Source: Coleophoma eucalyptorum (Eukaryota > Ascomycota > Leotiomycetes > Helotiales > Dermateaceae). From it: a stretch of DNA of 64,000 nt. Both the position numbers and the translations under genes were made by a program. This document shows positions 23,483 through 33,913 of the stretch, one piece after another. Below the pieces are notes generated by a model that searched no databases, had not been told where the DNA came from, and saw nothing but the letters and a program-made list of their open reading frames with translations. The DNA lies in contig JALRME010000017.1 in the NCBI GenBank assembly GCA_026120035.1, positions 248,001 through 312,000 of the forward strand. The letters run 5' to 3'. Each line of letters begins with the position of its first letter. The stretch's first letter is position 1.

Positions 23483-24759
23483 GTCTGTCGGTTTGTATGC
23501 AGAGAACGAGCGGCAGAGCAGCATTCGAAAAGATATCGCGCCCATACCCAATAGCTACAGGACCTACGTAGTCTTGGCGCAGTCAAAGCGAATTGAAGCT
23601 CTGAACCACACAACCAAGATCGCGACCGGACTCGACCCAATCCGGGGAACCCATTATTGTCTACAGCCTTCTTTGCTGCTGTAGACCCAACTCACAGGAA
23701 CGCACGATCCACAGCTATCTGAGTGCTCATTCGGATCAGCGCAAAGGGTGCCAGCCGACCAGCCCAGCAAAGCAAGCAAGGTTCGACTTCGCGGGAGAGA
23801 CTATTTCTGCTACTACTCTATCGCATATGCATACATACCAGGACCGTATTGTGCAAGAAAGAGAGGGGGCAGACCACCCACAGACTAAGACGACACACAC
23901 AGAAAGAGAGACGGAGCGTCAGACAGATACACTACTACACTACGCATTTCGCTTTATGACGAAGGCGGCCGATCAACGTCATTCTGGGCCTTAAGCGAAT
24001 CGACGGAACTTGCTTGTGCCTGCTGGGGAAGGCAACGAGAATCGCTGCGAAGTACACAGAGACACGACACGGATCATATAATCATACATGATTGATTGCT
24101 TGCTTGTTTGTTTGCAAATCGCTTCTCTTGTGTGCTCCCTCCCGTCTCCACTCTCCAACCAGGAAAGAGCGGACGGAGAATCAAGCAGCATTAGCCACAG
24201 CCCTGCACGCACATCAGTCATCATCATCAACCCTCGACCCCTCGATATACTGCTACTACTACCACTACTCCTACACTACGTCGTTGACTCCCCCTCGAAA
24301 CCTCCTTCAACAATAACCGCCATCACCACTTTGCTTCCTTCTCCACGGCCCCCCAAACACCTGACATCAATCCCCCCCACATTGCGTACCTTCTTCTCTC
24401 ACTACCTACCTCAGTCGCCTGCTCCTCTCACCACCTGCACAAAAGTGCAATCCTCACATCATCGCCGATTCCATCCGTCGCCGGTCGATCCCTCCTCTCC
24501 CTCTCAGACTAGGCTAGGCCCAGATAGGACTCCAGCTTGCTTTGTGCTTGTGCCTTCCTGTCTACGCCATCGCTCTGCTTCGACTCCTGCTCCTGCTACC
24601 TGCGGCTTACAAACTACCTGACCTACATACTACCTGCTCAATTACCTTCTTCTATCTGCTCACCATTCACCCTCCTATACCTTGTCCTTTTGTTTTTTCC
24701 TAATCTACCAGCCCCCTCTTCCCAAGAATCTACATTCTGGCCGCGAGAGACGTCTAATC

Positions 24760-27039
24760 ATGTCGCTGTCGCAGTCAATAAAGAACCTCATCCGTCATGG
24801 TACGTCATACCCAACCATCACCTTCGCTCGCAACTCCCCAAATTGCATGCAGCATTGGTCTACAACTGCACATGTCACCTTTGACGCATGCTAATATCTC
24901 TTTAGGAAAGCAAGGTCGATCTCAACACCAAGACGACCCAACAACCCACGTCTCCCCCGTACATGTGCACCACCAAGCTAATCAGCCACGAAACTATGAC
25001 TATGCTCCACCCGCTGCTCATAACCACTACGCCAACAGTGATCCAAACATAATGCAGCATCAGGCACATCAAGTCCCCATGGGCGACGCATACTCCATGG
25101 CCGACGCCGATGCACGAAATCGTGGTGCTCAAGCTGGCAATGCTGCTGCGCACCAAGCAGGACAACACCAAAAGGCGGGTGCGAGCAAGAAAAAGGTTGA
25201 TCACGAAGAGCTGGCACGAATTGTTGCCGAAGAGAACGAGACGAAAGGAAGACTACCTAAGTACCCTGGACTCGAGCGATGGCAACTCGTCGAGAAGATG
25301 GGCGATGGTGCCTTCAGCAACGTTTATCGGGCGCGCGACACTCAAGGCAATGCCGGCGAGGTCGCAATTAAAGTCGTTCGCAAATTTGAGATGAACTCGA
25401 GCCAGGTGAGTATTGGCAAGAGTGCTTAACTTTTCTTTAATGTTCTTCCGTTATCATCATGCCCGTGCTCTAGAGTTGTGCCAACGTGGTGACGTAGGGC
25501 GATGCACACCTACACCCGGATTTCAAGAAGCAGCCGAAGACAGTGGAGGTAACATTTTCTTTTCTTGGGCGGCATGCCTCTTTGACTTCTGCGTTCTTTG
25601 GTCTTGGGGCGTGTTGATGAACCTTGCTGACTCGTGCACCTTCAGAGAGCCAACATTCTGAAAGAAGTTCAGATCATGCGTGGCCTGGACCATCCAAATA
25701 TTGTGAGGCTCGTCGACTTCTCTGAATCAAAGCAATACTATTACATAATACTGGAGCTGGCACCTGGTGGAGAGTTGTTTCATCAAATCGTTCGTCTTAC
25801 ATACTTCAGTGAGGATCTTTCTCGACATGTCATCACACAGGTTGCAGAAGCATTGGAATATTTGCACGAAGAAAAGGGCGTGGTCCATAGGTAAGTTCCC
25901 CCCCCCCCCAACACAAATTACGATGCCATTCCTGACGTCATATCAGAGATATCAAGCCGGAGAACCTATTATTCTCGCCAATTCCAATGATCCCTTCCAA
26001 AAACCCAAAGCCAAAGGCCCCTGAAGATGAGGATAAGGTTGACGAGGGAGAATTCATTCCGGGTGTTGGAGCGGGCGGTATTGGCCAGATCAAGATTGCC
26101 GATTTTGGTCTTTCCAAAGTTGTTTGGGACACGCAAACCATGACCCCTTGTGGTACAGTCGGTTACACTGCCCCAGAAATTGTTAAGGATGAGAGATATT
26201 CGAAGTCGGTCGACATGTGGGCTATGGGCTGTGTTCTATACACCCTGCTCTGTGGTTTCCCGCCATTCTATGACGAGTCGATCCAAGTCTTGACTGAGAA
26301 AGTTGCCAAGGGACAGTATACATTCCTGTCTCCATGGTGGGATGACATCTCCAAATCGGCTCAAGACTTAGTGTCCCATCTCCTTACTGTTGATCCAAAC
26401 AAGCGATATACCATCCGTCAGTTCTTGGATCATCCATGGATTCGCAACACTAAGGAACCAACATACGCCGCTTTCGATGCCCCACCACTTGCCACCCCCG
26501 CTGTCGAACGCCAGAAGCAGCTTGGAGACACACCACTTCGCGCATTTAATCCTGATTTACTAGAATCTCCAGGAGCTGGCAAGCGTATGGACTTCAGATC
26601 ACCTGGCGCAGTGAACTTGCGAGAAGTCTTTGATGTAGGGTATGCTGTTCACCGACAGGAAGAGGAGGGCAAGCGCAGGAAAAACTTCAAACAGGGCTAT
26701 ATTCCAAGTGGTCTCAACCCTATCGATGACGACGACTTCGCCGAGGAAGAAGAAGAAGATGAAGCCAACCCAAACAAGGTCGCTAAATCCACTGATTCTG
26801 ATGTCCATCACGTCGAGCAGACGCTGCGCAACACCAACCTCAATAGCGCCGCCGCTGCCAGATTACCGCCTCAGCAAAAAGGCTATGGTCAACATTCGCC
26901 AGCAGTTACTGCAGCAGCCAAACAGCAAGTCCGCAACCGAAAAGGTGCCTTTGAGCTGAACATGGATGGAGCTACATTACTCGGACGACGAGGCCAGAAG
27001 CCACCACCAAGTGGTTTGCGGGAAGGGACAGTGGTTTAG
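24760..27039 (+). CDS. Srk1/RCK-type MAPK-activated Ser/Thr kinase, 642 aa
   Basis: CaMK-group kinase matching the fungal Srk1/Rck2/CmkC family, which is phosphorylated by the Hog1/Sty1 stress MAPK and acts on stress response and cell cycle. Five exons: introns 24800-24905, 25406-25497, 25549-25645 and 25891-25946, all GT-AG. Residues 1-125 are His/Gln/Asn-rich and disordered. The kinase domain begins near 138: glycine loop G-D-G-A-F-S-N-V (146-153), lysine K169, catalytic H278-R-D280 with K282, D331-F-G and A354-P-E356. A long insert between HRD and DFG (about 292-325) is a mark of this family. Exon 3 is a 51-bp microexon supplying H-L-H-P-D-F-K-K. The C-terminal 200 residues are low-complexity and may hold the MAPK docking site. 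Intron 4 holds a run of twelve C bases. Confidence 0.92.
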
Positions 27040-29329
27040 CAACCAATGCTAACAGGGGATTGGTAATTCATGAAGTCGGTGGCTGGTATATCTGAATTTC
27101 ATGCTTGGCGTTAGGAGGGCAATACTTTTGATTGATTGCAATGACTGACGGAAAGGGGCTTTGATTTCATTCGGGTTCATGAAGAAATCTTCATTTGTTC
27201 AGGAGCGCCAAATAGCATAGTTTGTTTGTTACTTCTGGTTCTCATTGCGCAGCAACGAATACACGCATGCAATTGGAAGGAAAGATATTTCTCTCTGATC
27301 TACACTTTTTATGTGTGAAAGAGGGAAATGCAGTGCAATGAAAGCATGAAAGGCGAAGGCTAGACAGAAACAGATAAAGCTACAAGATGAAAATAATATT
27401 TTAGATTGCGGTTTATCTGAAGTACTACTAGCTTTATTCATTGTAACAGATGATAAGCCTCCTGAAGCTAATAGTGGTTGCTTTATTCATACCTTGCTTG
27501 GCTACGGTACCTGGAATATAATCGTATAGAATCTATGGTACGTGAGACCTAGGTATCACTTCGATCGAAAGTTAAGAAACTTACTACGGTTTTAATTTTA
27601 CCACGGCATACTATCCCATCGCTATCATACGACTCGATAGTTGTGCTACTTCCTTTTGCTACTCTTTGTCCGACCGGTGTGCTTTCTTCATTGTGAATTC
27701 CCTATACAAGCTTCTTTATTTAAGTCTCATAACCCCCCCCCCCCCCCCCAAGAGTATGTATAACCTACTACTCGCTCTTTCCAGCCAGATTTTAGAAACC
27801 TTTGACTTTGTACATTCTCTCTTAGCACCGCTTCGAGTAATTGGTCACACTGCATCCAATATATTATAGATATTAGAAGTACAGCTCTGTAGTGGTAGGG
27901 ATTAGTGTTTATGAACTGGAAAGAGTTTCAGAGCAAGATGCTTGGGCTACTTAGGTTAGGTGCTATATTTTTGATGCTCGGCTCTCTACAACTAGTTATA
28001 TGTTTGTGTAGTTGTGCTAGGCCATATGATAATTTGTCCTAGATGGGCAACTGCTAATGGCTAAAAAAACAGAAAGTATTGCTGCTTGGCTTGTGGTTGG
28101 TCATAGGATTTGGCATATTTGGAAAGAGATCTTGAGGAGATGATTGCTGAGCTTTTAGGACAATGTGGTTTATCTAGTATTTCTACTATCTTCAAGAGTC
28201 ATCAGAGGATTTTGTGAATGCATTAGGAACAATTCGCCTGGGTTATAACTGCAGGCATTTGGGTTGAACCAGAAAAAAAAGTGGTATTAAAGTAGCCAGA
28301 TTTGCTGCAGTGGCCCAGTAATTACGTCAGATGGCTCGGGGAAGAGGTGAGAGAAAGGAGGTTGAAATGCCTCGGCATTGTATACGCAGAGAAATTTGGA
28401 GTTTGGAACCTCCTCGTGATACCAGTAGGAGCCTCAGTTGTTTATAGAAATACAATCATTTTTCTCGCAATACTTCAAATATGGTTCTCGGGGCGAAATG
28501 CAACGAGGCTCTTACCATTTCACTACAAAACAGCTTTTCTCTTCACCGTTGATGGTGGCCACAATTTTAGCAACCATATACAAAAGGGAACTGTAGAGAT
28601 TTTCAGGAATGCTATGTATGTAGCATGCAATGAATTCCTTTATTAGACTTTAGCCATTTTGGTAGTTATAAGCACTATCGGATGCTTCCTAGTGCCACAC
28701 AATGAGTGGCTTTACCCTAGGAAGTCTCTTGTTCAACTGGGTGATCTTTGTCACAATCTTCATAAACCCGAACAATGGAAAAGGAGAACACTTTTCAAAA
28801 ATTCTGCAAATCTCTACATGATAACTCTGACCGTGAGCGATTTAGAATTCATCTGTATAAAGAGTAATCTGAGTTTGACAAAATGGCGAGACTTCGATAC
28901 GTTCTGTCACACGGTCGAAGTTTAATTGCATGAGAAGTTGTTAAAGAATAGTGAAAGTAAGACTATTACAACAATTTGAAGGCATGACCATATAGTAATT
29001 TAACCTGTTTTCCTATCGATACCTGCACCTCGGTATACAGCTGCGAAGAACCAGTAATTGCCAACCAGCAATTAGATCTTCGCCGATTCTATGTCGTAAG
29101 AAGTCCGAATCGGGCCGCTCGGCCGCCTGTGGTGCAGGCACTCGCCGATAGTTTCCTGCACCTCCCACTTTCCCTGCATTTACGCACAAAGCCCCGCTAA
29201 GATAGCTTACCTTGGGCGCATGGCGACCGCGATAAGAGAAAATATATCTTGTCATGGCCAACTCTGGCTTCCAAGATATCTTTTCTCAACGCGTCTGATC
29301 ACAGAAAAATAACGACTCGCATATATATC
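27040..29329. other. 2.3 kb AT-rich gene-free stretch
   Basis: The frames present (28302-28646, 28659-28925) have no protein-like composition. A homopolymer of seventeen C bases lies at 27733-27749. Around 28040-28330 there are short lysine-rich translations with stop codons and an N-S-P-x-L word that faintly recalls a transposase tail, too weak to call. This stretch separates the housekeeping half of the window from the metabolic block. Confidence 0.5.
27733..27749. repeat. Poly-C homopolymer (17 bp)
   Basis: Seventeen consecutive C residues in non-coding DNA; the exact length may be affected by sequencing error. Confidence 0.85.
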
Positions 29330-30428
29330 ATGGGCTCGCAGGATCAACTCAATGTGTGTTTGATTGGTAGTGGTGGGGTTGGAACCATCGCAGCGGTGGT
29401 ATTAGAAAAGGCTGGGACAAAAGTTACAGCTGTGTTGAGGAGTAAATACGCGGTTGTGAACGAGAAGGGTTGGGATATTGAGAGCATTGATCATGGGGAT
29501 GTAAAAGGATGGAAACCTAGCCGAAGTAAGTACACTATTACCAGGGAGTTCAAGTTGAAAATTGACCGTTCACTGACATCTACCGACAGTCGTTAGTACG
29601 GTCACTGATGCAGCGACTGAAGACGGCAAGCCAGTCAAATACGACTTCGTCGTGGTGAGTATGAAGCAATTGCCGGATCTCTACTCAATTGTAGAGATTA
29701 TTCGGCCGGTTATAACGCCCTCCCACACCGCCGTCGTCCTGATCCAGAATGGAATCGACATTGAACTCCCCATTATTGAGGCCTTCCCAACCAACCCACT
29801 CATGTCATCGGTCAGCATCATTGGATCGAAGACAGTGGGGGATAACACAATTGTTCAGATCGGGACAGATAACTCAGTTATCGGGCCTCATTTCCATGAA
29901 TGTGGAGGACGAAGCCGAGAGGACCAATTAGCCAAGACAAAAGAATTCATCGATCTTTATAACCTTGGCATGAAGGACGCCCCGAAAAAGCCAGTCTGTA
30001 CCTTGACCGAAGATATGCCAGTTGCAAGATGGCATAAAGTCCTGTGGAACGGTACTTTCAACACAATCTGTGCTATCACGAAGATGGATGTTGGCCAGGT
30101 ATGTAGATCAGAAGGCAGAGACAGGTTGTTGGTGCCTATGATGAAGGAGATTTGGAGTACCGCCAGAGCTGCTGGTGTGGATTTGCCAGAAAGTGCTATT
30201 CAGGCTCAAGCCTTCCGTGTTTCTGCCGATTCTCCATTCCGCCCGAGTATGTTGATTGATGTTGACTATGGAAGACCAATGGAGCTTGAGGCGATTCTTG
30301 GTAGTGTCTTGAAAAGAGCCGAGCAAACCTCAACACCGGCTCCAATCACCAGGACGATATATGAACTCTTGAAGATGCGGAAATGGGAGATGGAACAAGC
30401 AGCTTTGGTGGAGAAGGGGAATCTGTAA
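29330..30428 (+). CDS. Ketopantoate reductase-like (PanE/ApbA family) oxidoreductase, 344 aa
   Basis: NADPH-dependent 2-dehydropantoate 2-reductase fold. The Rossmann motif G13-S-G15-G-V-G18 sits at the N-terminus, followed by D-F-V-V-V-S-M-K and Q-N-G-I-D, which are conserved cofactor and substrate contacts. The C-terminal helical domain has W-H-K-V-L-W-N-G-T, placing the expected catalytic lysine, and S-M-L-I-D-V-D-Y-G-R with the E-x-x-x-I-L-G-S motif. One intron, 29526-29589 (64 bp). Fungi carry several paralogues besides the pantothenate enzyme, many inside secondary-metabolism clusters, so its position at the edge of an enzyme block favours a specialised role. Its stop codon lies 13 bp from that of the convergent FMN-binding gene, so the 3' UTRs must overlap. 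Confidence 0.9.
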
Positions 30429-30441
30429 ATGCACTCATAGA

Positions 30442-31355
30442 TCATTTCGCTACCGACATAGAATAGCCTTTATGCTTCTCGTTTCGCGCTTCAATAAACT
30501 TTTTCAGCCCCGGTGGCACTTGTGCACTCTCTGTCAATCCACTTGCGACTGGCTGGTCCAAAACCTCATACAATGGTACCGTGCCGGTCCACACTGGAAT
30601 TTCGTGATCCGGACCGTCCTTTTCGATGTTTCGAGGCTGTATTCCAGGCTTCCCTTTCCGAACTTTCATACTAAGGCTGAGGATATCAACTCTAATGACA
30701 CAGACCAATGATACCTGGAACGATGCGACCGGATTGACATTATCCCATCTCCCGGCAATAATATGGTTCGTGACACCTTTCATGATGTCTCTTTTGACTT
30801 CAAGGTCATTGACAAGAGTGCATTCTCCATGAACAACAGCAGAGCGGTAATTGAAAGTGTGCCCGTTCGGCGCCGAGGAAAGAACTAGACCATCCACTTG
30901 AAGACGTTAGCAGATGGCCATAAGAATTGGTACAGATATATACCTTTTGTCGCAGTTACACACACTTTAATCTTCTTGATATCATTTCCGTTTGCATCTT
31001 TTGGATTTTGTCGTACAGTCTCCATTAACCCCGCGCTTGGATGTCCATGCAAGTATATGGCAGTGTTGTCGCCAATTGTATGAACAAGAGCTATCATAGG
31101 CAAGCATTCTGGTACTTCGTCTCTTATATATGAAACATGAGCAAGATGGCAGTCTGCAAACAAAGCTGAGATGGCATCAATATCATATAATCCTCGTTCT
31201 TTGTGCCTCCTAAGTTCAGCAGGTTGCATGGTTGCCATTGCGGTCTGGGATCCTCTGTAAGGATGGAGGTTTCGATGACTAGGGTTGAGTGAAGCTGAGG
31301 CAAGATTGGCACAGGACCTTTTTGTAAATGTTGTAGCAATCGTCTTCAGCATCAC
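30442..31355 (-). CDS. FMN-binding split-barrel (pyridoxamine-phosphate-oxidase-like) protein, 288 aa
   Basis: Resembles the flavin-nucleotide-binding proteins related to pyridoxamine 5'-phosphate oxidase (Nim/PNPOx_2 type). The split-barrel core is recognisable in L-A-H-V-S-Y-I-R-D, A-L-V-H-T-I, A-I-Y-L-H-G-H-P-S-A-G-L-M and F-N-Y-R-S-A-V-V-H-G-E, followed by G-R-W-D-N-V-N-P and a Lys-rich G-K-P-G-I-Q segment. One 47-bp intron, 30943-30897, sits inside V-T-A-T-K-V-D-G-L-V-L. The first 40 residues are basic, Ser/Thr/Ala-rich and lack acidic residues, as in a mitochondrial presequence; a second start at the M-A-T-M-Q site (residue 40) would give a cytosolic form. The reaction is not known for this group in fungi. 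It shares a 534-bp divergent promoter with the FMN monooxygenase gene. Confidence 0.82.
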
Positions 31356-31889
31356 TCCTTTAAAAAGTTGGGGAAAACTTAAAAACTAAGCATGCGCCTT
31401 CGTTCGTAATCCACGCAAAAATAGTTGTTGAAGCCATGTTGATAGCTTAGATAGCGGAGAGGTCACCCCGCATATGCCGTCCATTTACAGGTTAGCACTG
31501 GGCCAGCCTTGCTTACTCATCAGATGATGTGATTGGTTTTGACTTGCAAGGCTGTTATCCGTGCAAAACCACGAAGATGCATGGAAGAGTGGCCATCATC
31601 TCCCCATCCCATTCTCGGAAGAGGAACATGTCCCCGCTACCGTCATGGACTTGATACGTCTTGTAAGATGACTTTTCCGGAGCATGGCTGGCTCCATCAA
31701 AGCCGTGTAAATCATATCGGAAGCTTATCAAAAGCCCTCCGTCGTCCATCGCCTGATTCCGCCTGTTTGATTGGGCCGAGTAGCATGGCGTCGATAAGTA
31801 GGAATATATTTATCTTGCCTTAGGATGTGCTACGCTTGGATTGTGAATCTACATACGAGGGCTTTTAACTTCTTCTCGGCGATACAATT
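31356..31889. promoter_or_regulatory. Divergent promoter, FMN-binding gene / FMN monooxygenase gene
   Basis: A 534-bp gap between two start codons on opposite strands, suggesting that the two flavin-related genes may be co-expressed. No distinct palindrome was found; half-site words such as tatcgga and aagccgtg are present near 31700-31725. Confidence 0.45.
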
Positions 31890-33450
31890 ATGCCTTCAAA
31901 GACTCCCCAAAAGAGGATTCAATTATCCTTCCTGGAAACATGTTGCACCGGTGGATATATGGCTTCTGGCCAGTGGAGATCTCCTTCAGACAATGGCAAG
32001 ACCAAAGATAGGTTGAAGTACTACATGGATATGGCAAGACTGGCGGAGAAAGGAAAGATCAGTTGCATATTCTTTGCGGACTGGTATGCAGGCAAGTTAA
32101 TTGTACTATTGGCTTTGGATACTGTTAACAGTTATAGGTTTTGATGTGTATACGGACTCCATGGATCCTATGTTAAAGGCAGGTCATCAAGTTGCTCATC
32201 TTGATCCAATACCAATCATATCCGCAATGGCAAGTGTAACAGATACTATCGCTTTTGCTGCCACAGCAAGTACCAGCTATGTCAACCCATACATCCTCGC
32301 CCGCCAGTATAGCACTCTTGACCATTTGACGGACGGGAGAGTTGGGTGGAATATCGTGACAAGTTGGAGTAAATCGGCAGCAAAGGCGCTTGGTCAAGAT
32401 GATGTTATCCCTCACGATGAGAGATATGTCATTGCGGATGAATACATGGATCTGGTGTATAAATTGTGGGAGAGTTCTTGGGCAAGTGATTCTGCGGTTT
32501 GGAGTGATGAGATGGCATTCGACCCATCGAAAATAAAGAAGGTTGAACACAGTGGTAAGTTCTATTGTAACGAAAATTAAGGAGAACTCTAACTGTCAGC
32601 AGGAAAATACCTCAAATGTTCTGCCCGAAACCAAGTTCACCCATCTCCTCAACGGACACCAGTCCTATTTCAAGCAGGAACTTCCAAGGCCGGCTCAGCC
32701 TTTGCAGCGAAACACGCAGAAGCAATTTTCCTGAATACTGCAACTGTAGAACAAGCAGCCAAAGTTATCAAAGATATGCGAACCGCAGCTGCAGCCGGCG
32801 GTCGAGATCCGACATCGCTCAAGTTCTTCCCATGCATTGTGCCTATTATTGGAAGAACATCAGAGGAGGCACAAGAGAAATTGGCAGCAGCACAAAAGAA
32901 TGCAGATTATATTGCTGGACTAGGTCAATTTTCAGGCTACACAGGTATCGATATGAGCCAATTTCCCTTGGATGAACCATTTGCTATTGATGAGCATGGT
33001 ACTACTGCGATTCAGTCAGTCTTTCGAGCACTGGAAGCGAGCAATACAACAGGGGCTCCATGGACACCAAGAACATTAGGACAGCGAATGGCACTTGGAG
33101 GACTCCACCCATGTCCAGTGGGCAGTGCTGAAGAGGTTGCAGATGTCTTTCAAGAGTGGGTAAATGTTGCAGACTGCGATGGTTTCAATATCGCATATGT
33201 CTCGAATCCTGGAAGCTTTGAGGATGTTGTGGAAATTTTGAGACCAGAACTGGTGAAGAGGGGACTGATGTGGGAGGATTACGATGTTCCAGGTGGAACT
33301 TTCAGGGAGAATCTTCTGGGCGAAGGCAAGAATTTACGAGAGGATCATTATGGAAGCAGATTCAAGTATGGAAGAGAGCTTGAGGTTGACTCTGGTGAAG
33401 TTCAAGCGGCCAACGGAAATGGGACTTCTGTTGAGGAAGCCAAAGCATGA
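31890..33450 (+). CDS. NtaA/SnaA/DszA-family FMN-dependent monooxygenase, 488 aa
   Basis: Luciferase-like (class C) flavin monooxygenase, which uses reduced FMN supplied by a partner reductase. Characteristic segments are F-F-A-D-W-Y-A-G-F-D-V-Y near residue 62, A-A-T-A-S-T-S-Y-V-N-P-Y, the R-Q-Y-S-T-L-D-H-L-T-D-G-R-V-G-W-N-I-V-T-S core, H-D-E-R-Y near 165, and the late P-V-L-F-Q-A-G-T-S-K-A-G. Length is usual for the family (about 450-490). Introns are 32092-32137 (46 bp) and 32555-32602 (48 bp). The first starts with GC (GCAAGT) instead of GT; no GT donor nearby gives an open product. Known members cleave nitrilotriacetate, dibenzothiophene sulfone or pristinamycin precursors; the substrate here is unknown. 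The adjacent FMN-binding protein is a plausible partner. Confidence 0.9.
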
Positions 33451-33913
33451 TTCTATCAAACTCTTTGAAACTGAAAATAGCCAGAAAATTTTGAGCTTAA
33501 TACATCTCGACCTTGCATCTTCAGCCTTCCTGTAGCAAAGTTCGGGGTTCCGAGAATCTAGTGCGGAACTATGGAACTGTTCCCGATGGACGTTGATAAG
33601 GGCTTAGATACACCGGAATCGCCTTCCCGATTAATCACGTGACTATTAAAAAAAGCTGCTCGCTTGGAAGCGACGAAAATCGAATATCTATGAAGTATTG
33701 AGTGCTGAGTAGCTTGTGGCGCAACTGAGACGATAGCTTGTTAAGTGATAATGGTTGAACATAATACGTGGCAGCATTCGGTATAAAATGGATTTGTTTT
33801 CACACGTACTAACATTTTAACTCTTTTCTAACGTATACTCCCGTGGGGAAATCGCGACTCTATCATACTTCATTTCATTCACACGATTTTAGTCCACCAA
33901 AAAAAACCCTTAT
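33451..33913. other. Intergenic space between convergent genes
   Basis: 463 bp between the stop codons of the FMN monooxygenase and the P450. A TATAAA word with a following pyrimidine stretch occurs at about 33781-33840 on the plus strand but no reading frame follows it. Confidence 0.55.

Larger units (their letters stand above)
20037..24759. other. 4.7 kb gene-free region upstream of the kinase gene
   Basis: Many short frames occur on both strands but none is protein-like. It is exceptional in the window for simple-sequence DNA: GA/GC repeats, an alternating purine-pyrimidine tract, a GGTAGGTC array, duplicated 11-mers and a nested inverted repeat. The last ~700 bp (24050-24750) are pyrimidine-rich and likely to be promoter or 5' UTR of the kinase gene. 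A non-coding RNA is possible but not demonstrable here. Confidence 0.5.

Noticed and set aside
28040..28646. Possible transposase remnant (N-S-P-x-L and Lys-rich words)
   Set aside because: Needs several frame changes and stops to align with a DDE transposase tail and no catalytic triad can be placed; treated as chance.
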